A DNA stretch of 64,000 bases from Paralithodes platypus (GCA_032716605.1 CM064552.1:151921-215920); one strand, 5' to 3'. Shown: positions 10,993 through 23,100, counted from the first letter of the stretch. The notes: generated from the sequence alone by a model not told the origin. Numbers and translations: made by a program.

Positions 10993-12975
10993 AGGACCAA
11001 TGAGGTCTATCCTTACACTGACCCCTTCTTGCTCATCTGCTCTTACTGCCCACTTTACAATCCAGAACCAAGTAGTGGACACCAATATATAAACATTAAT
11101 GCACCATCAAACATTTAGCCTTCCATTGTCCTATTTCTTATCTCTAAATATCCACTATTCAAAAACAACCAATTGAGTACATAAATCAATTCTCACCAGC
11201 AATCTGCCATTTTGTGGGTTGGACTAAGATCTCCTGGATTTATCATTCGAGCTAAGAAAATATACAGTAATCTGCTCATGCCTGGTTAATAACTACAGAT
11301 GATTTCAACTATATAACATTAAAATATTGTGTAAGCTGGAAAGAACGAAAGTATTACGTTAAAAAACTTGGTTAACCTATTTGAGAATACTCAAAACCCA
11401 TCCTACTTAGGATGCTAATCAAGTATATGTTCACAAGCATAATATACATTTTTTTTTAAATACAATTGACGTATATCTGTAGGTAGCATTAAATATAATA
11501 AGGGCTTAACCTAAATATAAAACTTTCTAGTTGACATTTGTATCCACAATCAAATGTAATCAATACATAACCCTTCAATTATGCAAGCAATTATAGGGAT
11601 TAATTTTCCAAGACAAACATGCTTAGCAGATAATCTTAAAATCAATTATATTATTGGGTATTGTATGTTGTGTAGAATGTACAGTACACATGCGAGGTGA
11701 AGACATTTATTTGAAACCGACACATGGCAATTTAATAAAGTATTTCTGGATTTAGAGGTCATTTTTTTAAGGTTGTCATTCCGTACCCGGTTCACAGACT
11801 AGGGTACCTTACTGGCTTATTTATGTAATTCACTAGATAGCCAAATTCCATAACCAAACTCTTATAGGGCCAATAATATTTGTTATGAATGGCTATAAAT
11901 ATTATTAAAACTGAGGATGAATTGCTATTAATCTTATTAAAACTGAGCAAGCTTTTGACAACTATTTTTAACATGATTCTAAATAAAGAGCAAATGGCTT
12001 TAAATTAGTATGTATTAAATTCAGCTATAATTGTAAACCGTTATATAGGAAAACAAGTGAACTAAGCTTATAGAAACATGTTTTCCTTGGATCATGCCTT
12101 GAAACAGATAAAACAGCTCGTTTAACACCACAAAAAGGCAAAATATTCACATAAATTATATAGAATTCAAATATTTTTAATTGGAAAACTTTAAGCCTAG
12201 TATTTGAACACTTAACAAATTTAATCAAATAATTAGTTATGTACACTCACAAGCCACAATTTAGATCCACCCTCTTAACTTGATGGCATAAATACCAAAC
12301 TACTACAGTACTGGAGCGTAGGCTATATCGTTATTTCCAGTTATTTTGATTTTTGTTTTCTTTATATTGTCATTCCTGTTTTGGTTTGTTTATTTGCAAG
12401 TTCTACATTATAACAATAAAACCATACAATAATTGCTGAATATGATCAATGAAATAGTATACTTTAGTACATAGCAAACTTGGCTGAGTGGATATACTGG
12501 CACTATTTACAGGGTAAATAAAAATTATGGCTTGTAAGTGTACAAGCATACCACAAGTTCTGAACCAGGAAATGGCCCAGTATCACACAAAACACTTCCA
12601 CCACTCCAAAAATAATTAATAAAATAAAAAATATATAAATAAATAAAACAAATAAAGCTTGTGTATGTTTCCACCTAACAAAATCAGCGTGGGTCTGACA
12701 GAATATTAAGGCAAATTTTGAAAAGCACACGGTCACGTAAATTGATCCATCTTTAGTCTAGTTACTGATACCAATATAAAAAATCCCAGATATGGAAAAA
12801 TATTTACAATAGAAGGCAATGATCTGGCTATAGTCTATGGTTATCAAAAGGACAATTAACTTCACATATTGAACGCTACTAATAATGAATTAATTTGATT
12901 TTTTTGGACTAACTTCAGTCATTGAGAACATAAAACTTGCTGCTTAGTCAGGAACAGCAGGGTGTGAACATTAAT
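10993..12975. other. AT-rich, no gene recognised
   Basis: About 2 kb without convincing coding structure. Short minus-strand frames at 11792-11974, 12025-12246 and 12503-12736 are hydrophobic/low-complexity and have no motif. A module near 12330-12420 (TTGGTTTGTTTATTTGCAAG..TACATTATAA) recurs at 26080, 28165, 33675 and, inverted, about 45745, so it is repeat-derived. Confidence 0.5.
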
Positions 12976-13181
12976 TTAACCTATTCTGTACCAGCGACGT
13001 CCTTTTCTTTCTATTCTGGCAACTATTAGACAATTTTATTAAGTTTAAAAAGGGTAACCAGCAATGATGAAGTTTCGAACTAACTCTTTGTACTACCACA
13101 AATCCTTCTTTAAATGCACAACATCGTCTAAATATAGCTAGAATACAATTGAAAAGACAACTTGGTTAAAGAAGGGGTTAA
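12976..13181 (+). mobile_element. Palindromic TTAA-flanked MITE (family T)
   Basis: TTAA at 12976-12979 and 13178-13181. The left arm has CTGTACCAGCGACGTCC and TTCTGGCAACTATTAGACAATTTTAT. The right arm has AACATCGTCTAAATATAGCTAGAAT and GAAGGGG. Non-autonomous. Confidence 0.8.
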
Positions 13182-13530
13182 TACTGAAATCAGGATTATA
13201 GTGTAATTGATAAAACTAACCATATCAATTTGCATTTCTCAGTACTCAATTTATATAAAAAAATCACTAGTTTATAGAGTTCAATACGGTACTATAAAGT
13301 TCCTACTCAAATTCAATACGGTACTATAAATTTCCTACTTCTCAAACTCAAGACAAACTTTAAAAAAACTTCTCAAAATTAAGACAAACTTTAAATAAAT
13401 ATAATTCTATTCTACATATAACTTAAATGTAACTTGTATGTAAGTGCAATTTCCATTTTTCAATATCAATTACAGAAGTAATAATTACTGTACTCAATTT
13501 TTTACCAGTTTAAGTTAAATAGTGTAGGAT
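13182..13530. other. AT-rich, short duplications only
   Basis: Contains a small direct duplication (TTCAATACGGTACTATAAA near 13281 and 13315) and another (AAGACAAACTTTAAA). No coding signal. Confidence 0.5.
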
Positions 13531-13531
13531 G

Positions 13532-14593
13532 ATTTTTTTTTTTTTTTTTTTGTGATTGAGGGAAGCAAAAGGCAGAACTGCCTATAGCGAGTGCCTCCCC
13601 CATAGTTGAGAGAGTGCCAGGGCCAAAATCAAGGGACGTTCGAGCCAAAATGCCTGGACACACAGAGTTTGAAGCAATTTAAGTCATAGGAAGAGGGAAA
13701 GACTGATTCTGGGAGAGTTCCAGAGCTCAGCTGTTGAGTAGAAGAAAGTTTGAGAGTAACGTTTCACTCTTTGGTTGGAGAGTTGCACAGAGTAGGGGTG
13801 GGATTGAGTTGCAAGACGGGTACCACGTGCCCTACGTAAAGGAGCTGGTATGCACTGGGATAGCTCTGAGGAACACTGATTATTATAGTAGCGATAGAAT
13901 AGCGAGAGAGATGCAACATTGCGGCGGAGAGAGAGAGATTGCAGAGTTGGTGAGTGGACGAGAGTTAATGATACGAAAGGCCTTCCTTTCAACTTTGTCT
14001 AGGAGAGCGGTGTGAGAGGAACCTCCCCACACATGTGAACAATACTCAATACAAGGACACACTATGCCCCTGTACAGAGCAAGAAGCTGTGCAGGGGAAA
14101 AGAACCCCCTAAGGCGGTTGAGCACACCCAGCTTCTGGGAGGCTGCCTTAGCAAGACTGGTAATATGGTCCTTCCAAATGAGAGCAGAAGAAAAAGAGAC
14201 ACCAAGAATATTGAGAGAAGATGAAGGGTTGATCTTTGTATTGTTGAAGAATAAGGGATAGTCCGCTGGGAGATCCTGACGGGTAGATAGATGGAGAAAT
14301 TGGGTTTTGGAAGCATTAAAGTTAACAAGGTTTTCTCTGCCCCAATTGGAAATAGTATTTAGATCAGAATTTAAGAGTTCTATGGCTTCATTACATTTGT
14401 CGTTGAGGGATTGCTGGCTGGGGCGTTCTGAAAAACTAATGGAGTAGTGTAAGGTTGAGTCGTCTGCGTATGAATGGATGGGAATTAAGGTACAGTTAAG
14501 ATCATTTATAAAAATTAGAAAGAGAATAGGAGATAGGACAGAGCCCTGAAGAACACCGGAGTTTATAGGGTGAGGAAGTGAAGAATGGCCGTC
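13532..14593 (-). pseudogene. Jockey/CR1-like LINE, 5'-truncated copy
   Basis: Minus-strand 3' portion of the same LINE family as 49505-51225. It starts in RT just before motif B and continues through YADD-region sequence (partly frameshifted) to the C-terminal tail containing VERKAFRIINSRP and CSHVWGGSSHTALLDK. The poly-A tail appears as a T-run at 13532-13551. Where the 49.5-kb copy has an extra 5 bp (TTCAC), this copy does not, so it keeps the ancestral frame there. Other frameshifts and stops inactivate it. No target duplication recognised. Confidence 0.9.
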
Positions 14594-14984
14594 ATATCCT
14601 ATGATCTCAATCCCAATACAAATTAACTAAAAAACACAACATACACTTTACTTGTTAATGTATATCCCTAAACAATTCCATTCAGCTCACAAATACCTAA
14701 CATTTTCACAAACAAATTCAGTGTGGCAGTTGTCATCAAAGAATAAACAGTTTTGTCTGCTGATGTGGGTTCCTTTAGTGTGATAATTACACAAGGGCAT
14801 TTTACCTGCCATCAAAATATTACAGGCTACCTCAAAGGTCGCGTAGGCTGCTAAAATATCTGGATATCGGACACCAGTATAGCGTGACATTTAACTTCCT
14901 TTTTTTCATCCGTCACTGAAATTACCTGTGGAACACCATATTCACCTCTCCTCTCCATTAACTTTGCATTAACAGAACTTTTTT
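14594..14984. other. No recognised feature
   Basis: AT-rich. The minus-strand frame at 14687-14890 has no motif. Confidence 0.4.
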
Positions 14985-15103
14985 CATAAATGTTAACTTG
15001 TGTTGCTCACATTCAACACACCATTATAGGTAGTGCCAACGAACTTGTAAAAATTCATAAATGTTAACTTGTGTTGCTCACATTCAACACACCATTATTG
15101 GTA
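14985..15103. repeat. ~72-bp tandem duplication next to a MITE
   Basis: The block CATAAATGTTAACTTGTG...CAACACACCATTAT occurs twice. The first copy is followed by a partial MITE end (GTAGTGCCAACGAACTTG), the second by the full element at 15104. The duplication therefore included part of the transposon end. Confidence 0.75.
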
Positions 15104-15305
15104 CAGTAGCGCCAACGAACTTGACAAAAATCTTGATCCCTGACCTCTTCGTAACTCAAAAGGGCCTAGAGCAAGCTGGCTGTAAAAATCCAAACCTATT
15201 GTCTGGTGGGCACTTCCCAAATTTTAAAAATTTCAGCCCGATTGCTTTCATTAATTTTGAGAAGTTAAGAGTAAAGATTGTAAAGTTCGTTGGCGCTACC
15301 TACTG
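15104..15305. mobile_element. TA-flanked MITE (family F), copy 1
   Basis: Ends CAGTAGCGCCAACGAACTT and AAGTTCGTTGGCGCTACCTACTG are inverted, flanked by TA at 15102-15103 and 15306-15307. A second copy lies at 60571-60779. CAGT ends with TA duplication fit Tc1/mariner-type non-autonomous elements (inference). The 87-residue frame crossing it is not conserved in the other copy. Confidence 0.8.
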
Positions 15306-15800
15306 TATACCACTCAATCTTTAACCTACCTTATAACCAACAAACAGGGGAGATGTCATGACAGTAAACACCCATAAGCCAGGCCAAATTTCCCAAGGAC
15401 ATTAGGTTTCAATTTTACTATTTACTGTACTGGCACACACAAAACTTTGATGTAGTTCCTACAAGCTATAAGAAATTCATGGCACAAACTAAATCAACGA
15501 CAACTCTATAAAAAGCATTGCATACACTTCACAATGAATGCCTGATATTGCCATGGCCTGGTTAATAGTACACTGAAGGAATAAAATGTTAGCAAGATAC
15601 AATTAACCACTTTCCAACAGTCTGCTATTAAGGTAAATTAGCCAATTTGTACAGTATTAGTACACAATTAGTATGCAAAATCAATAAATAACCTTGGAGA
15701 AAAAAAAATCAGTTAGATCAATCAAGCGGCAAATTATGAGTTACAGTTCATTGTGACTATTTACTAATATATGGGAATAATTTTAACCAATTTAGTATAT
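15306..15800. other. No recognised feature
   Basis: AT-rich unique-looking sequence. Confidence 0.4.
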
Positions 15801-16009
15801 TTAACCATTCAGGTCCGGGGGTTGTCGTTTAGTATTCAAAATAGAATTCTCCAACTCTCAGGATTACCTCTCCAAAAACCATTCTGCTCACAACTCGCAC
15901 AAAGACAACTGCAGAGGTTGAAGTAATTAAACTAAAGGTTTCTAAAGACCCCTAATGGTCACAAAGGTATGAAAGTACGATCGCGTCCTGCAGTGCACGA
16001 AAGGGTTAA
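15801..16009. mobile_element. TTAA-flanked element (family D), copy 1
   Basis: TTAA at 15801-15804 and 16006-16009. Shares ATTACCTCTCCAAAA, AACTGCAGAGGTTGAAGTAA and CTAAAGGTTTCTAAA with 47817-48049. The ends CCATTCAGGTCC and CGAAAGGG are only weakly inverted. Contains no frame of note. Confidence 0.65.
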
Positions 16010-16364
16010 CTGGACCACCACGATCAAATTGGCTAACGGCAAACTATCCCATACCTTTCCTGATCTAATATACCCACGGCACAGCTGAAAACATTATTTT
16101 ACCCTAATCCAAAGTTTACATTGGTTATATGGCTATTTGTATTGAAACTTATTCTTCACCACATCATACATATATAGCACGAAACTACTAAGCAAATACT
16201 GGAGCAGTCACTTTAAAGCTACAGAAGTTAGAGAATACCTTATATATTATGTGGGATAAGCACACTTAATAAGCCAACTCTACCAAAGCTGACAAAGATC
16301 CGATACACCTGAGAACGAGATACTGTATTAAGGTGGTCATTTACAGCCACTAAATTTCATCGGT

Positions 16365-16515
16365 GCCAAAGATGAAAGGCAGACAAAAAGATCTCGAGTG
16401 CCTATATTTAACTCTTTGTGTTCCTATACATATCACAGACCGAGATCAAAGCCCGGCTACTTAGCTCTTTGGAGCAACCGAATTCTGTGAACTCGAGGAA
16501 GCTTAAATATTGTAT
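16365..16515. repeat. Diverged relative of the 40-kb insert core
   Basis: Shares CCTATATTTAACTCTTTGTGTTCC and ATCACAGACCGAGATCA with the core of the inserts at about 40375 and 42915 (same order, small gaps). It lacks the tRNA-like arms. The common source could be an old element or a captured genomic segment. Confidence 0.5.
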
Positions 16516-16635
16516 CATATCCGGCCACCAAGATCATCACTTAGCCATATCTCCACTGAAGAGCGGCAGTTGTCACCAAACCTGTTGAGAATAATTTTGT
16601 CTGCTAGTATGGGCATTTATAGTGATTACTCTAGT

Positions 16636-16812
16636 GTGATTTTCCGGACACTACAATTACTGCTAATATACTGTACTGTGATTTTCCGGACACTACAATA
16701 TTTGCTAATATACTGTGATTTCCCGGACAATACGATATATGCTAATATACTGTGATTTCCCGGACATTACGATATCTGCTAATATAGTATGATTTTCCTG
16801 ACACTGCTACTA
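16636..16812. repeat. ~37-bp tandem repeat, about 4.5 copies
   Basis: Unit GTGATTTCCCGGACAATACG..ATATGCTAATATACT repeats with few changes. A frame through it is a repeat translation. Confidence 0.9.
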
Positions 16813-17690
16813 TAATCTAAAGTTGTAAGGATTGTGAATAATATTTGGATAACTAAACTCCTCCACAGTAGGCTATATTAAAAATCATCTGCCTCTGAAA
16901 TTGCCCATGAAAAACCACCATATTCGACCCTCATATCTTGCTCACATTCACCACCATAACCACTTATTTAACCACCTTGTAATCAACACACAAAACAGAT
17001 GACATTAACTGCTCCAATTTTACTTTTATATCAAATATACCAAACTCCGCTTTTAATATACTGTAAACAAGATCAACATGCTGCTCCTTTCCGCTAATCG
17101 AACCTTTCGCAAAACACCATAATCCATAATACAGTACTGTTGATAACTTATGAAAACTCACAAAATACTCAATTTCACCAAATACTCAATCTAAACATTC
17201 CACAAACCAAACCCTTTTTATCCAATATCAATCATCAAATCTCATTGTAGAAGCCACCAACCTAAGACAAACTTATGATCCCGTTAATACTTATTGTCGC
17301 TAACATAATGTTCAACGCACAACAAAGCACCTCCTCCCAAACACTCAATTAACGACCAACTTCCGAGAGAAACCAAGACAATATGACTTGTATATACTCT
17401 GGGCGGGGGGCCTGGTATCCTTCTCTCCTTAAATAAATCTATCAAAAAAACGAGACAATATGACTCACTTCACCAAAATTACTTACATTATCATCTAGGC
17501 ACCTGTCATTTCCTTTTCCATAAACAAACACTAATGCCAACATAAAGGAGAAGTGTCCATAAAACTGATACTGTACCATTCCTTTACAAAACTATCTACT
17601 GCAACATTTTCTTCATTACTTTACAAGCCACCATTACAGCATCAACCTATAAGACAAATTAGTAGTTCCTTCAACATGTAAGGTTTCAAG
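16813..17690. other. No recognised feature
   Basis: AT-rich. A short G-run-containing block near 17402-17412 is the only compositional oddity. Confidence 0.4.
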
Positions 17691-17692
17691 GA

Positions 17693-17817
17693 CCCCAATG
17701 GAAATACGCCTAACGGCCTTATTGGGCTATCCTTAGTTGGAATTATGCAAGGCTGGTACATGTCATATTTGTAACAAACTATGTGGTACCAACTCTGTAA
17801 ATTGCTGACTGCATAAA

Positions 17818-17856
<39 letters not shown>

Positions 17857-17857
17857 A
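17693..17857 (+). mobile_element. SINE family S, 3' portion with (TTA)n tail
   Basis: Contains GGACCCCAATGGAAATACGC and GGCCTTATTGGGCTATCCTTAG and ends in about 38 bp of TTA repeat (17818-17855). The same core lies, inverted, at 29115-29375, where it is joined to a tRNA-like head. This copy lacks the head. The minus-strand poly-Asn frame is the tail. Confidence 0.75.
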
Positions 17858-19607
17858 CACCAGAAATGCATGATCAAACTAATCCATAAAGACTATCGTA
17901 CCTCACACTCACAATCCTCTACAAGAATCTAGAAGGCTTGTTGCTTGCATCATGATAGTTACCGTTTCAATAAAAATTGAAGCTACTGCACGGAAATTAG
18001 GAATGGTATAATGACGGTTAAGATAAAGTTACACCTAATTACTAATGGAGTACAGTACAGTACTTTTCAACAACCTTTAAATTGAAATGTTTGCAGTAAA
18101 TTGTCTAGTGATTGTAAAACAGAGCAAATTTGCTGCTCCATGTGCATTTTTAATGAGAAAAGATTCCAATAGAACTGTTCATCACCACCTTCATTGAATC
18201 ACTTCTCATATACTGTAAACAGAAAAAACGAAAACCATATAATATCACTATCTAGCGATTCGAGGCAAATGTCCAATCAAATCCCTGTAACAAGGGCACA
18301 CCATAGCCCTATGGATGAAGTTCTATAGTAATGTTTGAAATTAACCGTGACAAAAGATGTTTTTGAAGCTAAATAATAGGAAGAACAATTTGCTTACGGT
18401 TATCCAAAATTCATATACTGTATCCATAAATTTCAGTTAACCAAAGTTTTTGCTATCCACATTTTTCACTAGTTTTCACTTATTTAAGCCTCTCTGGGTG
18501 TATAATTGCATTAATTTAACCCCTCTAAAATAGACATAGCTTGATTTAGAAGGTAATTTAAAGATAAGACAAGCTAGAAATTGTTTTAAATGCATTAAAA
18601 ACGGTATAATGGGCCATTTATACACATATTTAGCTCTATACAGAGGGACTCTCGTTTATCCGTATAAATAGTGTATCCAAAATGTCAAAAGACTCATAAT
18701 TTTTGGATAAAAGAGTTTACTGTATAAACAAAAATATAATATACTGTAGTAAGTAAAGTGGACTGGATTTACCAGAATGGGGGCTGAACATACCCACCCC
18801 CCCTTTTTTTATTTTCTATGTGAATGAGGGAGACAAAAGGCTTCTCATAGCTTGATAGTTTTACTTTATTATAATTAATATCTTCTCATTGACGATTATT
18901 TGGTTAATCTAAAGTAAAAAATATACAGTACTGTATGTAGGCTATAATTGAAGTCAGAAAAAAAATACAGTACACCTGTATATAAACCTAATTATACTAA
19001 CACTAGACTATGGGAAGTCTTCCTCTAGGTAAATATAATTCTATTTCGGGTAAACTAAAAAGTGAAAGATCATTCCTAAACTGAATAAATCATCCAAGTT
19101 TAGCCAGAATACAATAATATATTGAGAGTAAGCCCATGAAAGATATTGTAACCTTTAAATCTTTATGCATACTGTAATCATAATCATCAAAGTTAAAGCA
19201 AATGAAAGAAGATATCCTGCATTTTAAAGTGTAACTGGGACTACAAAAACATTAACCGCTATATTAACCGCTTAAATTATACTAAGGATGTTACAATAAT
19301 ATGAACAGCTCAACCATGTAGAAGTGAATCTTAACTAAATCATTAAAATTTCAATCATAAGCCATTAAGCTACTGTAACCTTCCATAACTTCTATACAAT
19401 GTTGATACTTTAAATTACGGTAAAGCATACAAATATAAAATGAAACCAAGCCATCAAGTTCATAACCAATACAAATTTTGAATACCAAAAAACACAAAAA
19501 GACTTCTTAGTGCAATACAACCATCCCTTTCCCCTCGTGTTGTGCCTATCAGTGCATCAGGGTGACGGTGGTCATGTGAAGACTAAGGGTACCGGCTCAA
19601 AATAATG
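17858..19607. other. AT-rich, no gene recognised
   Basis: About 1.7 kb. A weak family T right arm can be seen near 19070-19115 (AACTGAATAAATCATCCAAGTTTAGCCAGAATACAA). The GTGAGGGAGACAAAAGGC-like text near 18822-18841 resembles the 3' end of the Jockey/CR1-like LINE and may be a tiny remnant. Confidence 0.45.
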
Positions 19608-19609
19608 TA

Positions 19610-19866
19610 CACTCCAAGACGGAATACATGGCTTTAACTGAATCGAATCCTCTCATTAATTCTTTACCGAATTAAATTTTAATACTTGCAAAACAGACCA
19701 AACTGGAAACTGCATAATATAAAGACAAAAGAATGTATCAATATCACTAGGTGAAAATAACTCCCAGAAGATTAAGCTAAGTAAAATTAAATATAAACAT
19801 TTAAATTTTGGATATTCACTTAGCCGTTCGGAGGGTTCCTAATGGGTCAGGATTTGTCTTGGAGTG
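19610..19866. mobile_element. TA-flanked MITE with CACTCCAAGAC ends
   Basis: Inverted ends CACTCCAAGAC (19610-19620) and GTCTTGGAGTG (19856-19866), flanked by TA on both sides. The interior is AT-rich without coding. The CACTC end resembles that of the element at 21601-21846, suggesting related families. Confidence 0.75.
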
Positions 19867-20189
19867 TACACCATTCGTCCGGTACTAACCAATATTACAG
19901 AAAACATGCAGAAGTTGAAAGAACAAGCAAAAATAACATGCAAAAATAAAAACATGAAAATAATAAGAACATGCAATAAGAAAAAATAACATGCAGAAGA
20001 AGAGTTAGTGAAGAAGATGGTGGAAGAAAAGGATAACTGTACTGCACAAGAAGTCAATTCACTACTTCATAAAATTTAATAGCGAACTTGGATGGCTTGA
20101 CCCTATGTTTGTTTTAATTTAACTATTATATTACCTTGGTTATGGAAACAATCTGAATTTCTATCTATATATCGATCTGTCAATCTATG

Positions 20190-20310
20190 TACTCTGGCAC
20201 ATACCCTATTTCATTTTCTTTTAATTTATTTGAATTTTATTTTATATTGTATCTTTTAGCTGGGGGTGGCTGACTTGAGACAGAGCTGAATTTAGATTAC
20301 TATTTTCAGC
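20190..20310 (+). repeat. Repeat family P fragment
   Basis: Contains CTGGCACATACCCTATTT and AGCTGGGGGTGGCTGACTTGAGACAGAGC, shared with 21268, 38710, 46740, 46965 and 60230. Class unknown. Confidence 0.6.
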
Positions 20311-20361
20311 AGTGGGAACATTTATCCAAGATTCAATTACAATGTATCTTACATTTACGGT

Positions 20362-20510
20362 TTACCTTTAACTGATAGCGTAATGGTTAGGGCGCGGATT
20401 TTCGGTGAGTATCCTAGGTTCGATTCCTTGGAATACCACATATATTAATTAGTTTCAATCAATTAGTTAATTAGATTTATTTGCAATGTAATTGGTGGGT
20501 AGGTGATTAT
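20362..20510 (+). mobile_element. tRNA-derived SINE (family N), copy 1
   Basis: The head has Pol III boxes: A-box-like TAGCGTAATGGTTAGGGCG and B-box GGTTCGATTCC at matching spacing. The body is CCACATATATTAATTAGTTT...AATTGGTGGGTAGGTGA. Other copies are at 22780-22935 and as inverted arms of the 40-kb inserts. It is not a functional tRNA, since the acceptor stem does not pair convincingly. Confidence 0.8.
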
Positions 20511-20530
20511 ATGAGTAAACTGTTGGATTA

Positions 20531-20588
20531 TTCTGGCTAAATCTTGGCGATAAAATCAGTCTGGCTAAATCTTGGCGATAAAATCAGT
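20531..20588. repeat. 29-bp tandem duplication
   Basis: TCTGGCTAAATCTTGGCGAT and the following AAAATCAG occur twice in succession. Confidence 0.9.
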
Positions 20589-20589
20589 C

Positions 20590-20720
20590 AAGAAAATCAG
20601 CCTGGGTCTCTAGGTTTTTCTCCTGGACGAACGACCTAGATGTGTGTGATTTTGAGTTTTGTTTTGTTTTCTGTTGTGTTGTGATGTCCCAGTTCAGGCT
20701 TTTTCTGAGTCGCACCATGA
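20590..20720 (-). repeat. Repeat family P fragment, inverted
   Basis: Carries CCTAGATGTGTGTGATTTTG, GTTGTGTTGTGATGTCCCAG and TTCAGGCT...CTGAGTCG, matching 46675-46770 in the same orientation and 60230-60400 in complement. Confidence 0.6.
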
Positions 20721-20919
20721 ACACCACTCCCACAATTAAGATAACAATCCTTCGATCACACCACTGATATAATACAAAAGATTAAGGTTACTCCAACACT
20801 GCAACAATATAACAATAGCAAACATCAAACACGACAGAACTTTCAACCAAATATTGCTATTACCCTTCAAACCACAGACTAACACAACCATTCCCTCAAG
20901 CAAGTCTTTATTTAAGAGG

Positions 20920-21175
20920 AGGTATCTTTTCTTTTCTTTTTTTTACTTGCTCCCTAGACCTCCATCAAGCTTTAGAAAATACCCCATTAGACCCCCATTT
21001 TAGATAAATTTGTACAATTTTTGGGCAGAAAAAGCCGGTTCCTCCTAAATTGCAGGCTCGTGAAAAATCCACACCTAAATGAGTCTTTAAATTTACAATC
21101 AAATGGGGGAAAAGGTCTCAAAATCACCAAACTAATGGGGCTAAACATGAAGGAGAAGGGAATCCCGAAACACCC
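20920..21175 (+). repeat. Interspersed repeat family R copy
   Basis: Has TAGACCTCCATCAAGCTTTA, GATAAATTTGTACAATTTTTGG, AGCCGGTTCCTCCTAAATTG, CACCTAAATGAG and AATGGGGCTAAACATGAAGG. The CTATCGCTCGCC module is mostly deleted. Confidence 0.75.
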
Positions 21176-21267
21176 CTTCCCCCTTAACTCATTCCACTAT
21201 AAAAGCAACCCAATATTCCAGGCTTCACTCTACTCTCATAATGTATGCAGGTACAGTATATAGTCAG

Positions 21268-21315
21268 GCACATACCCCATTGCTGAGGGTGGCCGACACG
21301 AAACAGAGCCCGAAC
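21268..21315 (+). repeat. Repeat family P fragment
   Basis: CACATACCCCATTGCTGAGGG and AACAGAGCCCGAAC are present, matching 60233-60278. Confidence 0.6.
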
Positions 21316-21920
21316 AAAAATAACTCAAACTTTACACAATATCAACTCTCATCCTTATAGCTCAAGTACCGGTATTAAAAGAATGTACACAAAATTATAG
21401 CACAACAAAATACCAGCACGCGTCCCTTATGTAGACAATAATGGGGCTAAACATGAAGGAGAAAGGGGGTCCAGAAACACCCCTTCCCCCTTAACTCATT
21501 CCACAATAAAAGCAACCCAATATTCCAGGCTCCACTCAATACTCGCATAAACTTTAAATAATATCAACTCTCACCCATATAGCTCAAGTACACTCAGATG
21601 CCATAGTCTCTAGCCCACTCATAGGAATTTGTGGATCCTGTTTTTCTTTATGCAATTATAACTATCTGGATTGAGTTTTGGATAGAAATTACTTTTCAAT
21701 AAATAGTACCGGTATAATATACTTTTGCAGTTTATGTATAGAATATTATATTTATGAATTAGTTTCCAGAGATATACTTCCATAATCATAAATAGGTGAA
21801 GTACAGGAATATTTATGAGCGGGCTAGAGACTATGGTATCCGAGTGTACCGGTATTAAAGAACTTACACATAATAGACTAACAAAATACCAGCATGCATC
21901 CCTTATCTCCACAATCAATA
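21316..21920. repeat. Direct duplication with one MITE-bearing copy
   Basis: Two related segments. One at 21335-21470 contains TATCAACTCTCATCC..ATAGCTCAAGTACCGGTATTAAA and ATACCAGCACGCGTCCCTTA. The second at 21560-21910 has the same order but carries a 246-bp MITE between CTCAAG and CCGGTATTAAA. Confidence 0.75.
21601..21846. mobile_element. TA-flanked MITE with about 34-bp inverted ends
   Basis: Ends CACTCAGATGCCATAGTC..TAGCCCACTCATA and TATGAGCGGGCTA..ACTATGGTATCCGAGTG. Flanked by TA at 21599-21600 and 21847-21848. The unoccupied duplicate near 21366-21380 reads CAAGTACCGGTATT, which proves the TA duplication. A single matching end occurs at about 47496-47530. Confidence 0.85.
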
Positions 21921-22391
21921 TTAGAACCATCAAACCTGAATCCTAGTTGGAGCCTTGCATATCAGGTGAAGATATTGTGGGATAAGCTTCATCTCTATGA
22001 TTGAACACTAGCTAAGGTCTATAAGATTAATAAACCATTAGTTACAAATACACCTTCATACGGTACCTATCTAATGAATGTTGCTCATGTGGGACACGGC
22101 AACATATTAAAATAAGTACTATTTAAAAAATGTATGGATCGCTTAATTATACACATACGGCAAACATATTAAAATAAGTCATATTTAAAAATATTATGGA
22201 ACACTATTAATTATCAGTCCAATATATAATCAATAAAACCTGTCATGACATCTCCACCAAATATATTACACAATACCAGCACATTTGATAAAATTACAGT
22301 ATATTCCTAATGGGCATCCATAACTTTTCACAATATCACCAAATTAAATGAACTATAAAACAATCCCCCCCACCCCCTAAAAAAAGTGCAG
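21921..22391. other. No recognised feature
   Basis: AT-rich. Contains a short duplication (CGGCA(A)ACATATTAAAATAAGT near 22098 and 22158). Confidence 0.4.
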
Positions 22392-22399
22392 TTGTAGAA

Positions 22400-22601
22400 C
22401 AGGGTGTCAAACTAAAGCAGGAGTCCATTTACTTTAGTCTTTATTATTGTCTATATGAAGAAAAAAATATGGTTTTAAGTTAAAATGATGTCTTCAGAAG
22501 TGATAACATGGCCAAAACAAGGTTGTTTCATGTTAATTATCTTGTCTTCATTCTCATATTCATGAAAGGATTCCAACTAAATTGCTCCGTTAGACACCCT
22601 G
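22400..22601. mobile_element. hAT-like MITE, copy 2
   Basis: Ends CAGGGTGTCAAAC and TAGACACCCTG. Perfect 8-bp target duplication TTGTAGAA at 22392-22399 and 22602-22609. The interior matches copy 1 (AGTCCATT...TTTAGTCTT, CAAAACAAGGTTGTTTCATG). Confidence 0.92.
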
Positions 22602-22779
22602 TTGTAGAAAGATTAAGCAGAGACAAGTGTTGGGGCAGCCTACCTTAACTTACCCACTTCCATTTGTCTAATCATTAGGCTGCCAGAGTGCAGTTGGATA
22701 TATACTGTATATGTACAAGCAAAGATGAATATGTCGAGAATGAATATGTCTTAGGCTTGTGCATAAACTTTTAGAAGCC

Positions 22780-22935
22780 TTGATAGCGTAATGCTTAGTG
22801 CGCCAAATTTCGGTGTATCCTAGGTTAAGAGTCCATGGAGTACCACATACAGTACTGTATATTTATTAGTTTAATTGATTTCATTAATTAGGTTTATTTG
22901 TAAGTTAATTGGTGGGTTGGTGAATAAATATGAAT
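22780..22935 (+). mobile_element. tRNA-derived SINE (family N), copy 2
   Basis: TTGATAGCGTAATGCTTAGTG and a decayed B-box (CTAGGTTAAGAGTCC), then CCACAT...TAATTGGTGGGTTGGTGAATAAATATGAATAA. Same layout as 20362-20510. Confidence 0.75.
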
Positions 22936-23100
22936 AACTTCCAACAACACTACTGCATATATATAAATCCTTTCATTAACCCTAAAGTGATGAACTAATC
23001 TGTGGACATCCTATCCAGTCCCACTTTCACACACCATGTCTTTAATGAAGATTCAATAGTCTTGTTACAACCGTGTGTATAAGATATCATTGACAACCTT

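Noticed and set aside
20362..20440. Candidate functional tRNA gene
   Set aside because: A and B boxes are present but the acceptor stem does not pair and the sequence recurs with a common 3' body, so it is a SINE head. The same applies to 29295-29375.
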